A DNA stretch of 64,000 bases, taken from contig OX365955.1 of the NCBI GenBank assembly GCA_947247005.1, positions 41,023,822 through 41,087,821 of the forward strand, written 5' to 3'. The stretch is from Spisula solida (taxonomy: Eukaryota > Mollusca > Bivalvia > Venerida > Mactridae). Every line of letters begins with the position of its first letter. Position 1 is the stretch's first letter. Shown here piece by piece: positions 24,401 to 38,000 of this stretch. The notes below the pieces were generated by a model. The model saw nothing but the letters and a program-made list of their open reading frames with translations. It ran no database searches and was not told the DNA's origin. Position numbers and translations under genes: made by a program.

Positions 24401-27400
24401 CTCTATATTTTGGAGATCATTTACCATAGGCATTTTGTCCCTTTAACGCAATACGGTTGCATCATACTATATGCTATATATAGTGAGATACAACCTTGTT
24501 GCACCAAAGAGACAAACTTTTGGTTTTGTTGTCAAGTTCATCCACAATAGCACACAAAAATATTCTCCAACACATGACGGTTGTACATTATTATGTAATT
24601 ATGTGTATATGTAATGTATGGTTTGTTTTATAATCAAGTTTAATTCATCATCTATCAACAAGTTTACATTAATTCAGTCAAAATTGAATTCACACAGACA
24701 AAAGTACATGTAGTAGATTAACTGTGAGAAAATGATTTTAACAAATTAACTGTGACAGGTTTCAACTTAAAGTTCAAACCTAACCTATTTATTTTTTACA
24801 TTAATTGTAAAGCAAGTTTTATCAAACACCTGTGCACTTTTCTTAAGTGCAAAAAAAAATCATAATGCAGGGTTTTCCCCAAGGGATTTTCAAAGCACAG
24901 TTATATAATGCAGATAGTGCATTACACAGTGTAGGAATACCACGTGACTTTTGACTACAGTTACAAGAAGAAATTTGTAAACATTGGAAAATAAAATAGT
25001 CATAAATATTTTAATTCTTTATCAATTTCTATGAAATTAACACCACGCTATGGAGACAATTATTTGCTTTCCTTAAATATAAAATCTTTTTCAGCGGCTG
25101 TGCCGTTTTGTCAATTACCTTGTGAAACCGTGGAACGTGTAGGTTTCACAGGGTAATGGAAAAATCGGTAATACTCCTGAAAAAGATCTTTTATTTAATG
25201 CTAACTGATGAGATATGGAGTTCTATCAGTGAAATAAAACCTATATCAGTCACTGGTTATCACCTACAATGTGACTGATATAAGCTCCGCCCCCTCACAG
25301 GGACTACTTTAATTTACCAAAATCTCAACACTAAAATGCCTGTAACTTTTTTATTACTGAACGGAAACATGTCATGTGGGGGTTTTTATTCTTTGTTAGA
25401 CCATTTCCTACAAGTTGGTGTATGATTTAATGCAAAATTCTCAAAAAAGTCGTTTTCACCTATTCACCATAATCCAAGATGGCGGATTTTGAAGTGAAAA
25501 TATGAATGGAATAACATATTCATACGTAGCCTAACCACAGTGGTAATTTGGCATAAATAGTACCAGTTTTGACACCATAAAAACATTAAATAAATAGAAT
25601 ATTTGTTTGTTTTGATTGAATATGGTTAATATCTCATCTTGTAGTGATAAAATTTTAATATTTTCACTCGCGCTACGCGCTCTTGAAAATATTGAATTTT
25701 ATCACTACACGATGAGATATAAACCATATTCAATCAAAACAAACAAATATCCTCTATATATTTCATGGAAAGCAAATGCTTTTCCCCTTAGCGTGGCGTA
25801 TATTTTAAAGAAATTGATGAAGAAATTAAATACTTATGGCTATATTTGTGTTCCAATGTTTACAAATTTCTACTTGTAACTGTAGTCAAAAGCCACGCGG
25901 TATTGCTACACTGTTACATGTAAATGACGTTATTTGGCACTCCTTGCTTGCTCCTTGACAACATAAACTTATACAGGGATTCTACTGAAGCCTAATGCCC
26001 AATCCTGAAAATAAGACGCACATATGTTTCGGATGCCATGAGCACACATCCCAACACTAAACCTCATTTTCAAACATTGTTATATTATCAAAATTTAGCA
26101 TTAAGAATTTCAAATGACCATAACTTAGTCAATAGTTGGTATTTTTTCATCAAATAACTTTCATTTTTTTAAGAAAGATTCATTCTTTCTAAAGCAGCAA
26201 ATCCGGAATTCCGGATTAATCCGGAAGTGTAGAACCCCTGCTTATATAGGAGAAGTGAAGTATTTAAATCCCAGCATTCGATAGGACCTACCACCATCCA
26301 TAGTAGGAGGGCTTATTTTTTGGGGTATTTGATCACTGATCGATAAAATATAAATATTGGGTTGTACATGTATGTGGAACTTAAGGAAAGTGTAGTCTAA
26401 AATGAATATGAATAAATCAGCTAAATAAGTATGTTACCAAACTTTGTGAAATAAAGACCACACAAATATTAAGTGATTTAGAGAACCCATTTATGAAGGC
26501 TATACTGTTCCATAAAAATAAAAGTAACAGCATGATTACATCAACTCAGACAGTTTATTTAAATGTACATGCATACAACAGACAAGGAACTAACAGACTC
26601 CAGACTCTAAACATGACAAGGTGTCACCTTAAACATTGCCGGATAAAAATCTGGGAATAAAATACTTGAAATATTACTACCAACTGTTGAACATAACTAT
26701 TTGCTAACTAGAGAACCTCTACACTTTTTTCTCTAGACATATCGAAAATTTGCATGTGAAAATGTTTGGTAAATACACGAGTTTCAGTACTTTTAACAGA
26801 GTAGAACAGTAACTGGTGTAAACATCCAGTGATTTTTTTCGCTTCTTTGGGAAAGGGTCCGGGTCCGTTCAGATTGGGAATTTTCATGAAGCAGAAAGGC
26901 CAAAAAAAACGAAAAAGAGATTACATGTGACTGTTTACTGGTTTCTGTAAACTTTTATGCTTGACCTCTTGTCAAAAATGTTCATAACTGTCATTTTATG
27001 TCCGATTCTGAATTTTTTTTTTAAATGTCCATTGCGAATTTCTCCCTTCAAATTTGGGAAAATTATAGCCTTTTTCTAATTGGGAACGTACCGTTTACCG
27101 GGTGTAACGGTCAATTTTATCCCTCGCCCAGTTTATCCCCCCCTAGGCCTCTTCTTCCCCCACCCCAGGTCTTTTCTTCCCCCACCAAAAAAAGTTTTTT
27201 TGTAATGTGCTGAAAATAATTTTTGTGAATAAATAAATGTTGGTGAGAAACATGAAATAATGGTAAATATGGTCTGTGAATTTGTTTTTGAAGTGATATA
27301 AAGTGAAAAAAAAAATTGATTTAATCGATAAATTATGTTCATTATTGCCATAATTTGGTCTTTTTAATCCCCATCTGAGTATAATTAATATGGAGATGGG

Positions 27401-30400
27401 GAGATATAGACTGGTCTTTTTTATCCCCCACCCGAGTATGAATCGTACACAGATAGGGGAGAACTAGACTGATCTATTTTATCCCCACCAGAGTGAAATT
27501 AATATAATGATGGGGAAGAAGTAGACTGGTCTATTTTATCCCCCATCTGAGTATAATTATTATGGGGATGGTGGAAGAAGAGGCCTAGTCTATCTTCAGG
27601 CGGGGGATAAAGTAGACTAGGCCACTTCTTCCCCCATCTCTGTATTAAGAATAGTTAGGTGTGGGATAAAGTAAACTAGGCCTCTTCTTCCCCAACCTCT
27701 GTATTAATTAAAGTCAGGTGGGGGATAAAGTAGACTAGTCCTCTTCTTCCCCCACCTCTGTATTAAGAATAGTTAGGTGGGGGATAAAGTAGACTAGGCC
27801 TCTTCTCCCCCCACCTCTGTATTAAGAATAGTTAGGTGGGGATAAAGTAGACTAGGCCTCTTCTTCCCCCACCTCTGTAATAAGAATAGTAAGGTGTGGG
27901 ATAAAGTAGACTAGGCCTCTTCTTCCACCATCTCTTTATTAAGAATAGTTAGGTGGGGGATAGAGTAGACTAGGCCTCTTCTCCCCCCACCTCTGTATTA
28001 ACTTAAGTCAGGTGGGGGATAAAGTAGACTAGGCCTCTTCTTCCCCCACCTCTGTATTAAGAATAGTTAGGTGGGGGATGAAGTAGACTAGGCCTCTTCT
28101 CCCCCCACCTCTGTATTAAGAATAGTCAAGTTGGGGATAAAGTAGACTAGGCCTATTCTTCCCCAACCTCTGTATTAAGAATATTTTGGTGGGGGATAAA
28201 GTAGACTAGGCCTCTTTTTCCCCCATCTCTGTATTAAGAATAGTTAGGTGGGGGATAAAGTAGACTAGGCCTCTTCTTCCCCCACCTCTGTATTAAGAAT
28301 CGTTAGATGGGGGATAAAGTAGACTAGGACTCTTCTTCCCCCACTTCTGTATTAATTGTAGTCAAGTGGGGGATAAAGTAGATTAGGCCTCTTCTTCCCC
28401 CACCTCTGTATTAAGAATATTTTGGTGGGGGATAAAGTAGACTAGGCCTCTTCTTCCCCCACCTCTGTATTAAGAATCGTTAGATGGGGGATAAAGAAGA
28501 CTAGGCCTCTTCTTCCCCCACTTCTGTATTAATTGTAGTCAAGTGGGGGATAAAGTAGATTAGGCCTCTTCTTCCCCCACCTCTGTATTAAGAATATTTT
28601 GGTGGGGGATAAAGTAGACTAGGCCTCTTCTTCCCCCACCTCTGTATTAAGAATATTAGGTGGGGATAAAGTAGACTAGGCCTCTTCTTCCCCCACCTCT
28701 GTAATAAGAATAGTAAGGTGTGGGATAAAGTAGACTAGGCCTCTTCTTCCACCATCTCTTTATTAAGAATAGTTAGGTGGGGGATAGAGTAGACTAGGCC
28801 TCTTCTCCCCCCACCTCTGTATTAACTTAAGTCAGGTGGGGGATAAAGTAGACTAGGCCTCTTCTTCCCCCACCTCTGTATTATGAATAGTTAGGTGGGG
28901 GATAAAGTAGACTAGGCCTCTTTTTACCCCATCTCTGTATTAAGAATAGTTTGGTGGGGGATAAAGTAGACTAGGCCTCTTCTTCCCCCACCTCTGTATA
29001 AAGAATAGTTAGGTGGGGGATAAAGTAGACTAGGCCTCTTCTTCCCCCACCTCAGTATTAAGAATAGTTAGGTGGGGGATAAAGTAGACTGGCCTTTTCT
29101 TCCCCCACCTCTGTATTAATTATAGTCAAGTGGGGGATAAAGTAGACTAGGCCTCTTCTTCCCCCATCTCTGTATAAAGAATAGTTAGGTGGGGGATAAA
29201 GTAGACTAGGCCTCTTCTCCCCCCACCTCTGTATTAAGAATAGTTAGGTGGGGGATGAAGTAGACTACACCTCTTCTTCCCCCACTTCTGTATTAATTGA
29301 AGTCAAGTGGGGGATAAAGTAGACTAGGCCTCTTCTTCCCCCACCTCTGTATTTAGAATATTTTTGTGGGGGATAAAGTAGACTAGGCCTCTTCTTCCCC
29401 CACCTCTGTATTAAGAATAGTTAGGTGGGGGATAAAGTAGACTAGGCCTCTTCTCCCCCAACCTCTGTATTAAGAATAGTCAAGTTGGGGATAAAGTAGA
29501 CTAGGCCTCTTCTTCCCCCACTTCTGTATTAATTGTAGTCAAGTGGGGGATAAAGTAGACTAGACTAGGCCTCTTCTTCCCCCACCTCTGTATAAAGAAT
29601 AGTTAGGTGGGGGATAAAGTAGACTAGGCCTCTTCTTCCCCCACCTCTGTATAAAGAATAGTTAGGTGGGGGATAAAATAGACCAGGCCTCTTCTTCCCC
29701 CACCTCTGTATTAATTATTGATCAATTAGACCAGTCTATTCCTTCCCCCATCTCCATGATAATTATACTCAGGTGGGGGATAAGATAGACCAGGCCTCTT
29801 CTTCCCTATCTCCATAACAAAAAAAATCATAATTTTTAGGTGGGGGAAGAATAGGCCTGGGGTGGGGGAAAAAGAGGCCTGGCGGGGATAAAACTGACTA
29901 GGCCTCTTCTTCCCCCGGGGGATAAACTGGGCCGGCCCGGTTTATCCCTGGGGGATAAAACTGACTGGGGGAAGACGGGGCCTGTTACACCGGTAGCAAA
30001 CAAAGAAGGAAAAAAATCACTGACATCAATATAAAAGGTAAAGATTTTGTTTATTATAGAGTCACCCCTATAGAAAGGGCCAGCCAGTTTGACTTATGAG
30101 ACACCTGTATTTCGTGCGCACAGTACCATTCTTTAATTAGCTGGTGGCTCACCAGCCGACCGCATCAGTTCTAACCCAGCTTTCGTCGGGATTCGAACCT
30201 TCGATCTCCCGCTTCTAAGGTGGACGCCCTAAACACTTGGCCTTGGTCGCAGTGTATAAGTACATCAATGATGATGTGAAACCCTGGACCTTTTTAATTT
30301 GCCCAGTAACTGGGAAAATTAGTATCACAAACAAAATGTCAGAATTGGAAACTTTCTCTCACTAAAATATATTTTTTACATAACATTTACTCAATTTTTC

Positions 30401-31963
30401 CACAGTAACACACTTTGTTTTGAGACAGTTAAATATTTAAGCTTTATAAATTGCCGTGTTCAGCAATCTATTTGTGTTTTCTTTTTATTTTCCTAGGTGT
30501 AACTTGACCTCCCATTTCATGTTTACCAACAAGGTTTTAAATTCGTGGTCGAGGTCGTTTGTGCGAAATCAAGACACCGTGAATTCAAAAGAATCCAGAA
30601 AAATTGGAACAATGGACCACATGAAATATACCCGCTATACAGTAATCGTTTGTATAAAATTGAATCGAACCGGTTAATTGGCCACCATATTGAAACTGGT
30701 GTTTCCTTTCCAGACAACCATATCAATGAACTTCCGGCAGCTGAACTCATTTGTTTATTTTATCATCCAATGAATAAATATCAATAACTATTAGACCAAA
30801 ATTAATCATGCCATTTTGGCGATGTCGGTCATGTATTACAGAAGATTAATATGTTTTATACAATCACATACGGGATTCAAGTATCGCAGGTCACCACTTT
30901 AAATCCAGCTATATTACATGTTTATAAGCCGATAAACAAGATTCAGGCACTGCTGTCAAAGATATAAGGAAGTATTCATGCAATGACATTACATGTTATT
31001 GGCATTGTAAGATGCATATTGTTTTAGAACGATTAGCGATTTTGCAAAATTGAAACCGATTAAACCTTGTAATCTAATGGTATCCGATTAAACCTTGTAA
31101 TCTAATGGTATCAGATTAACAGAGTTATCGTCCCGGTCCTAGTTCCAATCCCACTTTACAGGGGTGTCAACAGGCCCAAAGTAAAAAATGAGGAAAATCG
31201 TACGCGGCCTAACAGGAGACCTTCAATGACATTGTTTCCATTATTAACTAAGTTTGTATTAAAGAAAATTCTTCAGAGCAGATTAAATTTACCATAACTT
31301 TGCCATTTCTTGAGATATTTTCATCAAATAACTTTTATTTTGGTCAGAAGTTATGGCTCTTTCCAGCATGACAAATCCGGAATTCCGGATAAATCAGGAA
31401 TATTGACACCCCTGCACTATATGAGCTAACTTTTTCATAATCAGTATAGAAATACAAACCTTTGAGTTGAGTGTAGTCATGGTGATTGGGGTTTGTATTC
31501 TCTAGCAAATCCTCTAACAATAATTTATACCTACAAATAAACTAGAGATGTAACCAGCTGATATATAGCATACCGCAGATAAATCTAGCCTTATCAATAA
31601 ATAAACATGGATAATATAAACAATGCACAGTCAACTGACAATTTTTTATCAAATTGAATATAGATTGAAATTATGCACAAATAAACAAGAGATGTAACCA
31701 GCTGATATATATGGCTTACCTCAAAAACTCTGGACTTATCAATAAATAAACATGGATAATATAAACACGGCACGGTCGACTGACCACTTTTTATCAATAT
31801 AGATTGAAAGAGTATGTGTATTAAAAGGGATTATGCACAAGATTGAAGAAATATGGACATCGACAATGCATTAATTTTTCATTTTTATTTGTAAACAAAG
31901 GCTAGAGTGGACCATATTGTAAATTGGCTCTGCCAAATATGTCATCCACTATAAATAAAGTTG

Positions 31964-32004
<41 letters not shown>

Positions 32005-35000
32005 AGTTAGTCCTATGAACTACCAGGCTGTAAAAGTTTGATTGTGTCAAAAAGATAATAGAAAATCGGACAGGGAAGGCAGCACTCAACTTAAACAGCA
32101 AAGCCCAGAAAACATCACATACCACAATTACAAGGTACAATGCCCAACACACAACTGAACGAGGCATGTATGTGTATAGTGCTGGTACAGACCTACAACT
32201 GTACCTGGACCATGTTAGTAACCTTCAAGTGACCAATCTGCATATTTCTGGAAATCTCTTAAAAGCGTGTGATTTCCACTTAAATTGAAGACTACCTCTA
32301 CAAAATCAGCTACCCATTCAGTAATTAATAAGGGTCAAAACCCCAACGCCAGAGTCAAATGGAACCCCTGCAGCAGTCAAGCACTAACTGACTTGAGTTG
32401 ACAGGGCAGACTAAAACACATGTAAGTCACATTGCACACTCAGTCCGATTCTGTCCTTACCTAGGTATCCTCTGTACAGGAGTGATTAATAATGCACCAA
32501 TTTTAAGTCCCATAACTTCTGATCTATCTTCTTGTGTTCTTATGAACTCTGCAAACTGCTCATTTTTCTGTAGGCTTTCCTAAAATAATTATAAAGGTAA
32601 CAAGAGCCAAAATGTCACAAAATACGCCCGTCTCGGGGCATGGTGAGTCTCAGGGCTAAATTAAAATAATCATGAAGGTAAAGAGCTATCTTTGTTCATA
32701 ATGTGAATTTTCATAAAGAAGTTGCTGAAGAATTGCAAGCAAAACAAAAGAAGCCAGAAGCCTTTAAATTATTTTCTATGTTACTGTTGCTATGGCAACT
32801 GCAATTTTTGTCAATTTTTTTTTAAATAATTTTAAGTCATTGATCGCTATCAATATACCATTAATCATAACCCTAGCATTGATAACTTTTGGCTTATCAG
32901 GGGTGTCAACAGGGCCAAATTAAAAATCAGGAAAATCGTATGTGACAGACTATTTTGCCAAACAAGAGGCCTCCAATGACATTGTTTCCATAATTAACTA
33001 AGTTAGTATTAAGAAAATACTTCAGAGCAGATTAAATTTACCATAACTTTGCCATTTCTTAAAAACCTGTAGTGGACTAATAAACATTACACTTTACAAA
33101 ATAATTTAAACAGACACAGCCTATGTTTTTTTCTCATCTGATGGCTTAATTATTGTTTAGAAATAGAACTAACAATCAAGTTCATTTGTTTGTAATCAAA
33201 ACCAAATTTTTGGGGTCAGGTAACTCCAAATAAACACATTTTTTACGGTCAGCCCAAGTAATTAATTCATAATTACCTCTAACGTGACAGATGCTTGGCG
33301 ATGATTATTTGCATACATAGAATACAGTTTCAGGAACGGTCCTAAGAACTTGAAAGCATTTCCGACTGTGGTTTGCTCCATGTACTCCAGAAGCTTGGTA
33401 TTCACTTCAAGAATTTGTTCCAAGTTACTGAAAAGCTGTGAATGTGCTCTGTCTGTTACCAAGCAGTTGAACCGCAATGGGAATTCGAAAAACTGAAAAT
33501 CAACATATATTTTCTTTAAGCAATAAAACGTCTAAATAGGAAGGTATAAGCTTGCAACATGTATTTAACTTGCAGAACACAATTAAAACAAGACATGTAA
33601 CACAAAGGTTCGTGGTTTACTCTGTTTACACATGTTTTATAGTATTTTGTATCAATTGCTTAGCCACGAGGGTTAATTTCCTTGCTATTTTTGTTTGAAT
33701 TTTGTGACGAAACACTGAGTGGACATCGAAAAACTCAACTTGAATGGGGATATTATTGGTTTCCATGTGTATTTGTTGTTGATCGATTATTTCATCGTTA
33801 CTGAAACGTTCGATTCGATGTATCGATCGAACACAAAATACCCGTATTCGATTTATATCGTAAACAGGTACGCAGCCCTAATAATTACTGCAAAAATTAC
33901 TTGCCCGAATCAACAATTACTTGTCCAGGACAACCGGACAAGTACTAATTTAGCAGACTGGATATGCAGATGTTCCTTGGCAATCCTTGAAAAACTTACT
34001 AATAATTGAATAACAAGGCGTCAGAACACCATGCAGAACCCATGTGATTGTGATCTCAAAATTAATAGGGCCTAAAATAAAATATTGTTTGTTTCCCCTT
34101 TCACTACCTACACAAACAGGCCTCAACAAATATTTTTAAGAGCTTGTCCTGCAATATAGACAAAGAAGAAAACCCCAAAATCTTACTTGTCCTGCTATAT
34201 AAATAAAGAAGGAAGATATTGTGCAGGACAAGCGGACAAGTGAATTCATTGAGGCCTGACAAATGTTATGTATTATGACCACTAATAATTAGCAGTGATC
34301 TACAGGTTATTCAGACCCAAAACCTGTCAGACCAACAGACACGTATACATTGTACCTCATATCTGGCAAAATCAGATTCAGGATGACAAATGTGAACTTT
34401 TTGGTCCCTATTTTTTGGTCTGTCTGATTTATTTTTAAATGGAAAGGTTTTCAACGGTCAACCTTTGTCAGTCCCAAAGTCTGACACATTTTTTACAACC
34501 AAAAGGACCTAAAATACTTGTAACTTAGGATACAAGAGCCATCAGTGACAGGTGATGCTCCCGTGGGATGTTTGTCACAGAAAAAATACTCCAGAAATAT
34601 GCAAAAGAGAGTTATGGTTCTTTGACACAGCACTATGAATTAATGAGATTTATTCAACTATGAAGTTTCAAATTGATATCTCTAATACTGGATGAGTTAT
34701 GGTCCAGACAAGCATAAAGTACCAAAAATTACAAAGGGGAATAACTAAAAAATATGCAATGATGAGTTATGGTTCTTGTGCACTGTACTTCCCCTTACTG
34801 AGATCTATTTACATATTAAGTTTCAAATTGATATCCCTCATACTGTATGAGTAATGGCCCGGACAAGAATAAAGTATGAAAAATTACAAAGGGGAATAAC
34901 TAAAAAAATATGCAATAAAGAGTTATGATTCTTGTGCACTGCACTGCCCCTCACTGAGATCTATTCACCTATGAAGTTTCAAATTGATATCTCTCATACT

Positions 35001-38000
35001 GTTGAGTTATGGCCCGGACAAGAATTAAGTTTGAAAAATTACAAAGGGGAATAACTAAAAAAATATAAAATAAAGAGTTATAGTTCTTGTGCACTGCACT
35101 TCCCCTAACTGAGGTCTATTCACCTATGAAGTTTCAATTTGACATCTCTAATACTTTTCAAGTTATGGCCCGAAAAATTTTCGGACAGAATGACGGACAA
35201 AGCGGCAACTGTATGCTCCCCCGAATTTTCAGGGAGCATTAAAAATTACAACCATTGAAAACCAATATCATTACCGCTATTAGGGGTAAAATCAACTAAT
35301 AGAAAATAAATAGCAATTACTTTATGAGCTAAACTAAGATGTTGAAGGTAGGTTTTTTCAGTCTCAAATAATTCTTCAATGATTTTCTTTCTTCTTCTTT
35401 CCTTTCTTTCTTCAATTTCATTATTGACATCATCACTGACATCACCATAGCAACCAGGTCTACCAGGGGAAGCAACTCTGTCTTCAGTCACTTCTGCTAT
35501 TTCAGACAATACTAAAAAGTAAAAGATATAAACTTATTAACTTACTTATTTTTTAAGATTTATTTTGATTTTCGAGCAACTTTATAATACATCAGTTTCT
35601 CTCATTCACTGCTCCCTCATGCTGGTTATCAAGATATGTATTCATATGTGGGTCAGAAATCGTGGAAGTCAAGGTTCGAATCTCAACCAATGCAATATCT
35701 CATTTTTTTCTTTTTTAGGAGATAAGTTATATAAATTGAATGAACAATGCATATTAAACCACTGATTTATGGTTGCCACAGAAATCCAAAAATGAAATTC
35801 TCTGATTTTTGCTGAAAGGTAGTTTTCTTTTTCTTGTTTTGCATACAAAAAAAGTCATGTACATGCAGCTCAAATACAGCTGTTTACGTATGGCTCCAAT
35901 CTCTTCCCTGATTTTTACCACCTTTTCCCTTGTTTTCCTGAGAGTGGCCACCCTGCCACTAATACATGTCAATCATACATGATACCTTCATAATTGAATA
36001 ATAATTTTCTAATCAAGATAATACCACTGTTATACATGATACCTTTAAGTCTAGTTCTTGTTGTCAACATTCTCTTGATTGAATAGTTTTTTTGGATATA
36101 TCTGAAAAACATATTACAATGCATGTATATTAATAGTAAAAATACAGCATTGAAAATTACAAAAAATGTACTACTCCCCCTGTCAATTCAACCTAATCAT
36201 TGTTTACCTATATTTTAAGAAAGACGAAGAACAAAAATTTGAGTGGCTGTCACATAACTTGTCGTAATTTTTTAGTATTCACTGAAATGCTACGTTACGG
36301 GTATCAGCATGTAGCTAATAAATTTTACTTTCAAGGTATATCAACACTTCAGTCCTTAAATACACACGCTTTAGTGGCTTTACATGCAATATAAGCCAGA
36401 ATCGCAAACTTCGTCAGCCCGATATAATTGCTGTAAAGTAAATGCACCAGAGACAAACAGAAATGGCCAAGCTTTCAGGATTGGACATCCAGTCTAGCCA
36501 ATCAAACGATCGCTTCGAAATCTGTTGAGGTCGAAACGTTATTGGAATATTAAATAGAACTATTAGAATGGAAAATTGACGAAAACACAAATATCTTTTA
36601 ATTAAATCTATCTAGCGAAATTAGTGTGAATTTGGCATACATGTTAGGTAAATTATTTAGTTACAATCACTGAAGGGATGAGCTGCAATGTTTGTTAGTG
36701 AAATGTAAATTTATACTGTTTGACGGCAAAATACACGCTTACAGTCACAAGCGTGGAAATCGTGGGTGAAATCAAGGTTCTTGGCAACCCGTATTTGGAC
36801 GCATACTTTTTTAATTGGACGCGTAAAATCACCGATCTCTACGAGTTTTCGGGATGCACATATTTTCTAACGCACGCGTTTGACCTTGGACCATAAATCG
36901 TTGTGTACACTGCATCAGTAAACAATTTCAGCAGCGTCACTCGTATCGAGTAATTGACAAGCGAGAGGCGGGTTAATTATGCAGTAAGTGCCTTGTGAAC
37001 CAATCAGCGTTTACGAGTCATCATCAGTTTTTTTGATTGACGCTAAAAATAACCTTAAGCAGATTATATAATTGTGTCATTACAAACCGTTATGTAAACA
37101 TGTACGCTTTAATTGATCGATAGATGCAATTATCGATTTCATTTGATTGCCGTCCGATGATTATTATAGTTTGATCATAATTGTAATATTTGTCGTACGT
37201 TGGGTAATCGTTATTCTTACATACGCATATTGATTTTAAAAACATACAAATGAATTATGATAACCCTAAAATCGAATGTATCTGCAAATATCGAGTTTTC
37301 AAAGAATATATACCTTGTAATTCATATTCCGTAAAGTTAATTCCCAGATATAAATATCACAACAATCCAACCAACTTGTATCATTTATTAACAAAATGTA
37401 AGTCGTCAGTTTCTACGCTAAGGACGTTTGATGTAACCGACGCGTGGTTCACTTCAAAGCATCGGCTGTCTTTGATCGTGCGGCATGCAAACTTTGTCCC
37501 GTAAATTGTGTTTGATGTACGAGTATTAAATTTGAGAAATTGTTACCGATTGGAGTGATGCTGCTGATTTTTTTCTGAATTTTCAGAGAATGATTTGGTC
37601 ACTACACGAACATTAAAACCGCGTAATTGATGAAATATTCGGAAGCAATAAACGGCGCTGGTATTATTTGAGTTTTTAACAAATTAAATGACATTCAAAC
37701 ATTAGCAATCAACAATATATGAGTTTAGGTGCATAAATTACTGCAAAAGGCCGGGATGAGAACGACTTGTGTGACATGCGAGATGCACTATTTCGGATAT
37801 ACATATTTTCGGATAAGCTCGTGATTTTTTTATATTATTCATACATTGTTGGCTAAGTACTATTATCTATATAGCAAGAATTCAAGTATCAATAATAATG
37901 ACATATTATACTTTTCATACATTGTTCTGAGAAGGAGTCCTGGGACTCCTACTTTAAAATCCTACCGAGAACCCTGTGTAATGAACGCAAATTTTGTTGA

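Noticed and set aside
25616..25879. Plus-strand open frame through the hairpin
   Set aside because: It crosses a palindrome and a transposon arm; no protein character.
27590..29740. CRISPR-like array
   Set aside because: Repeats are directly tandem at 59 bp with no unique spacers, and lie in an animal transposon.
35754..35972. Minus-strand frame MTCISGRVATLRKTREKVVK... as a Rho-GEF exon
   Set aside because: Bounded by inverted GGCCACC/GGTTGCC motifs of a decayed MITE, no suitable donor in phase with exon 2, and no DH-family resemblance.
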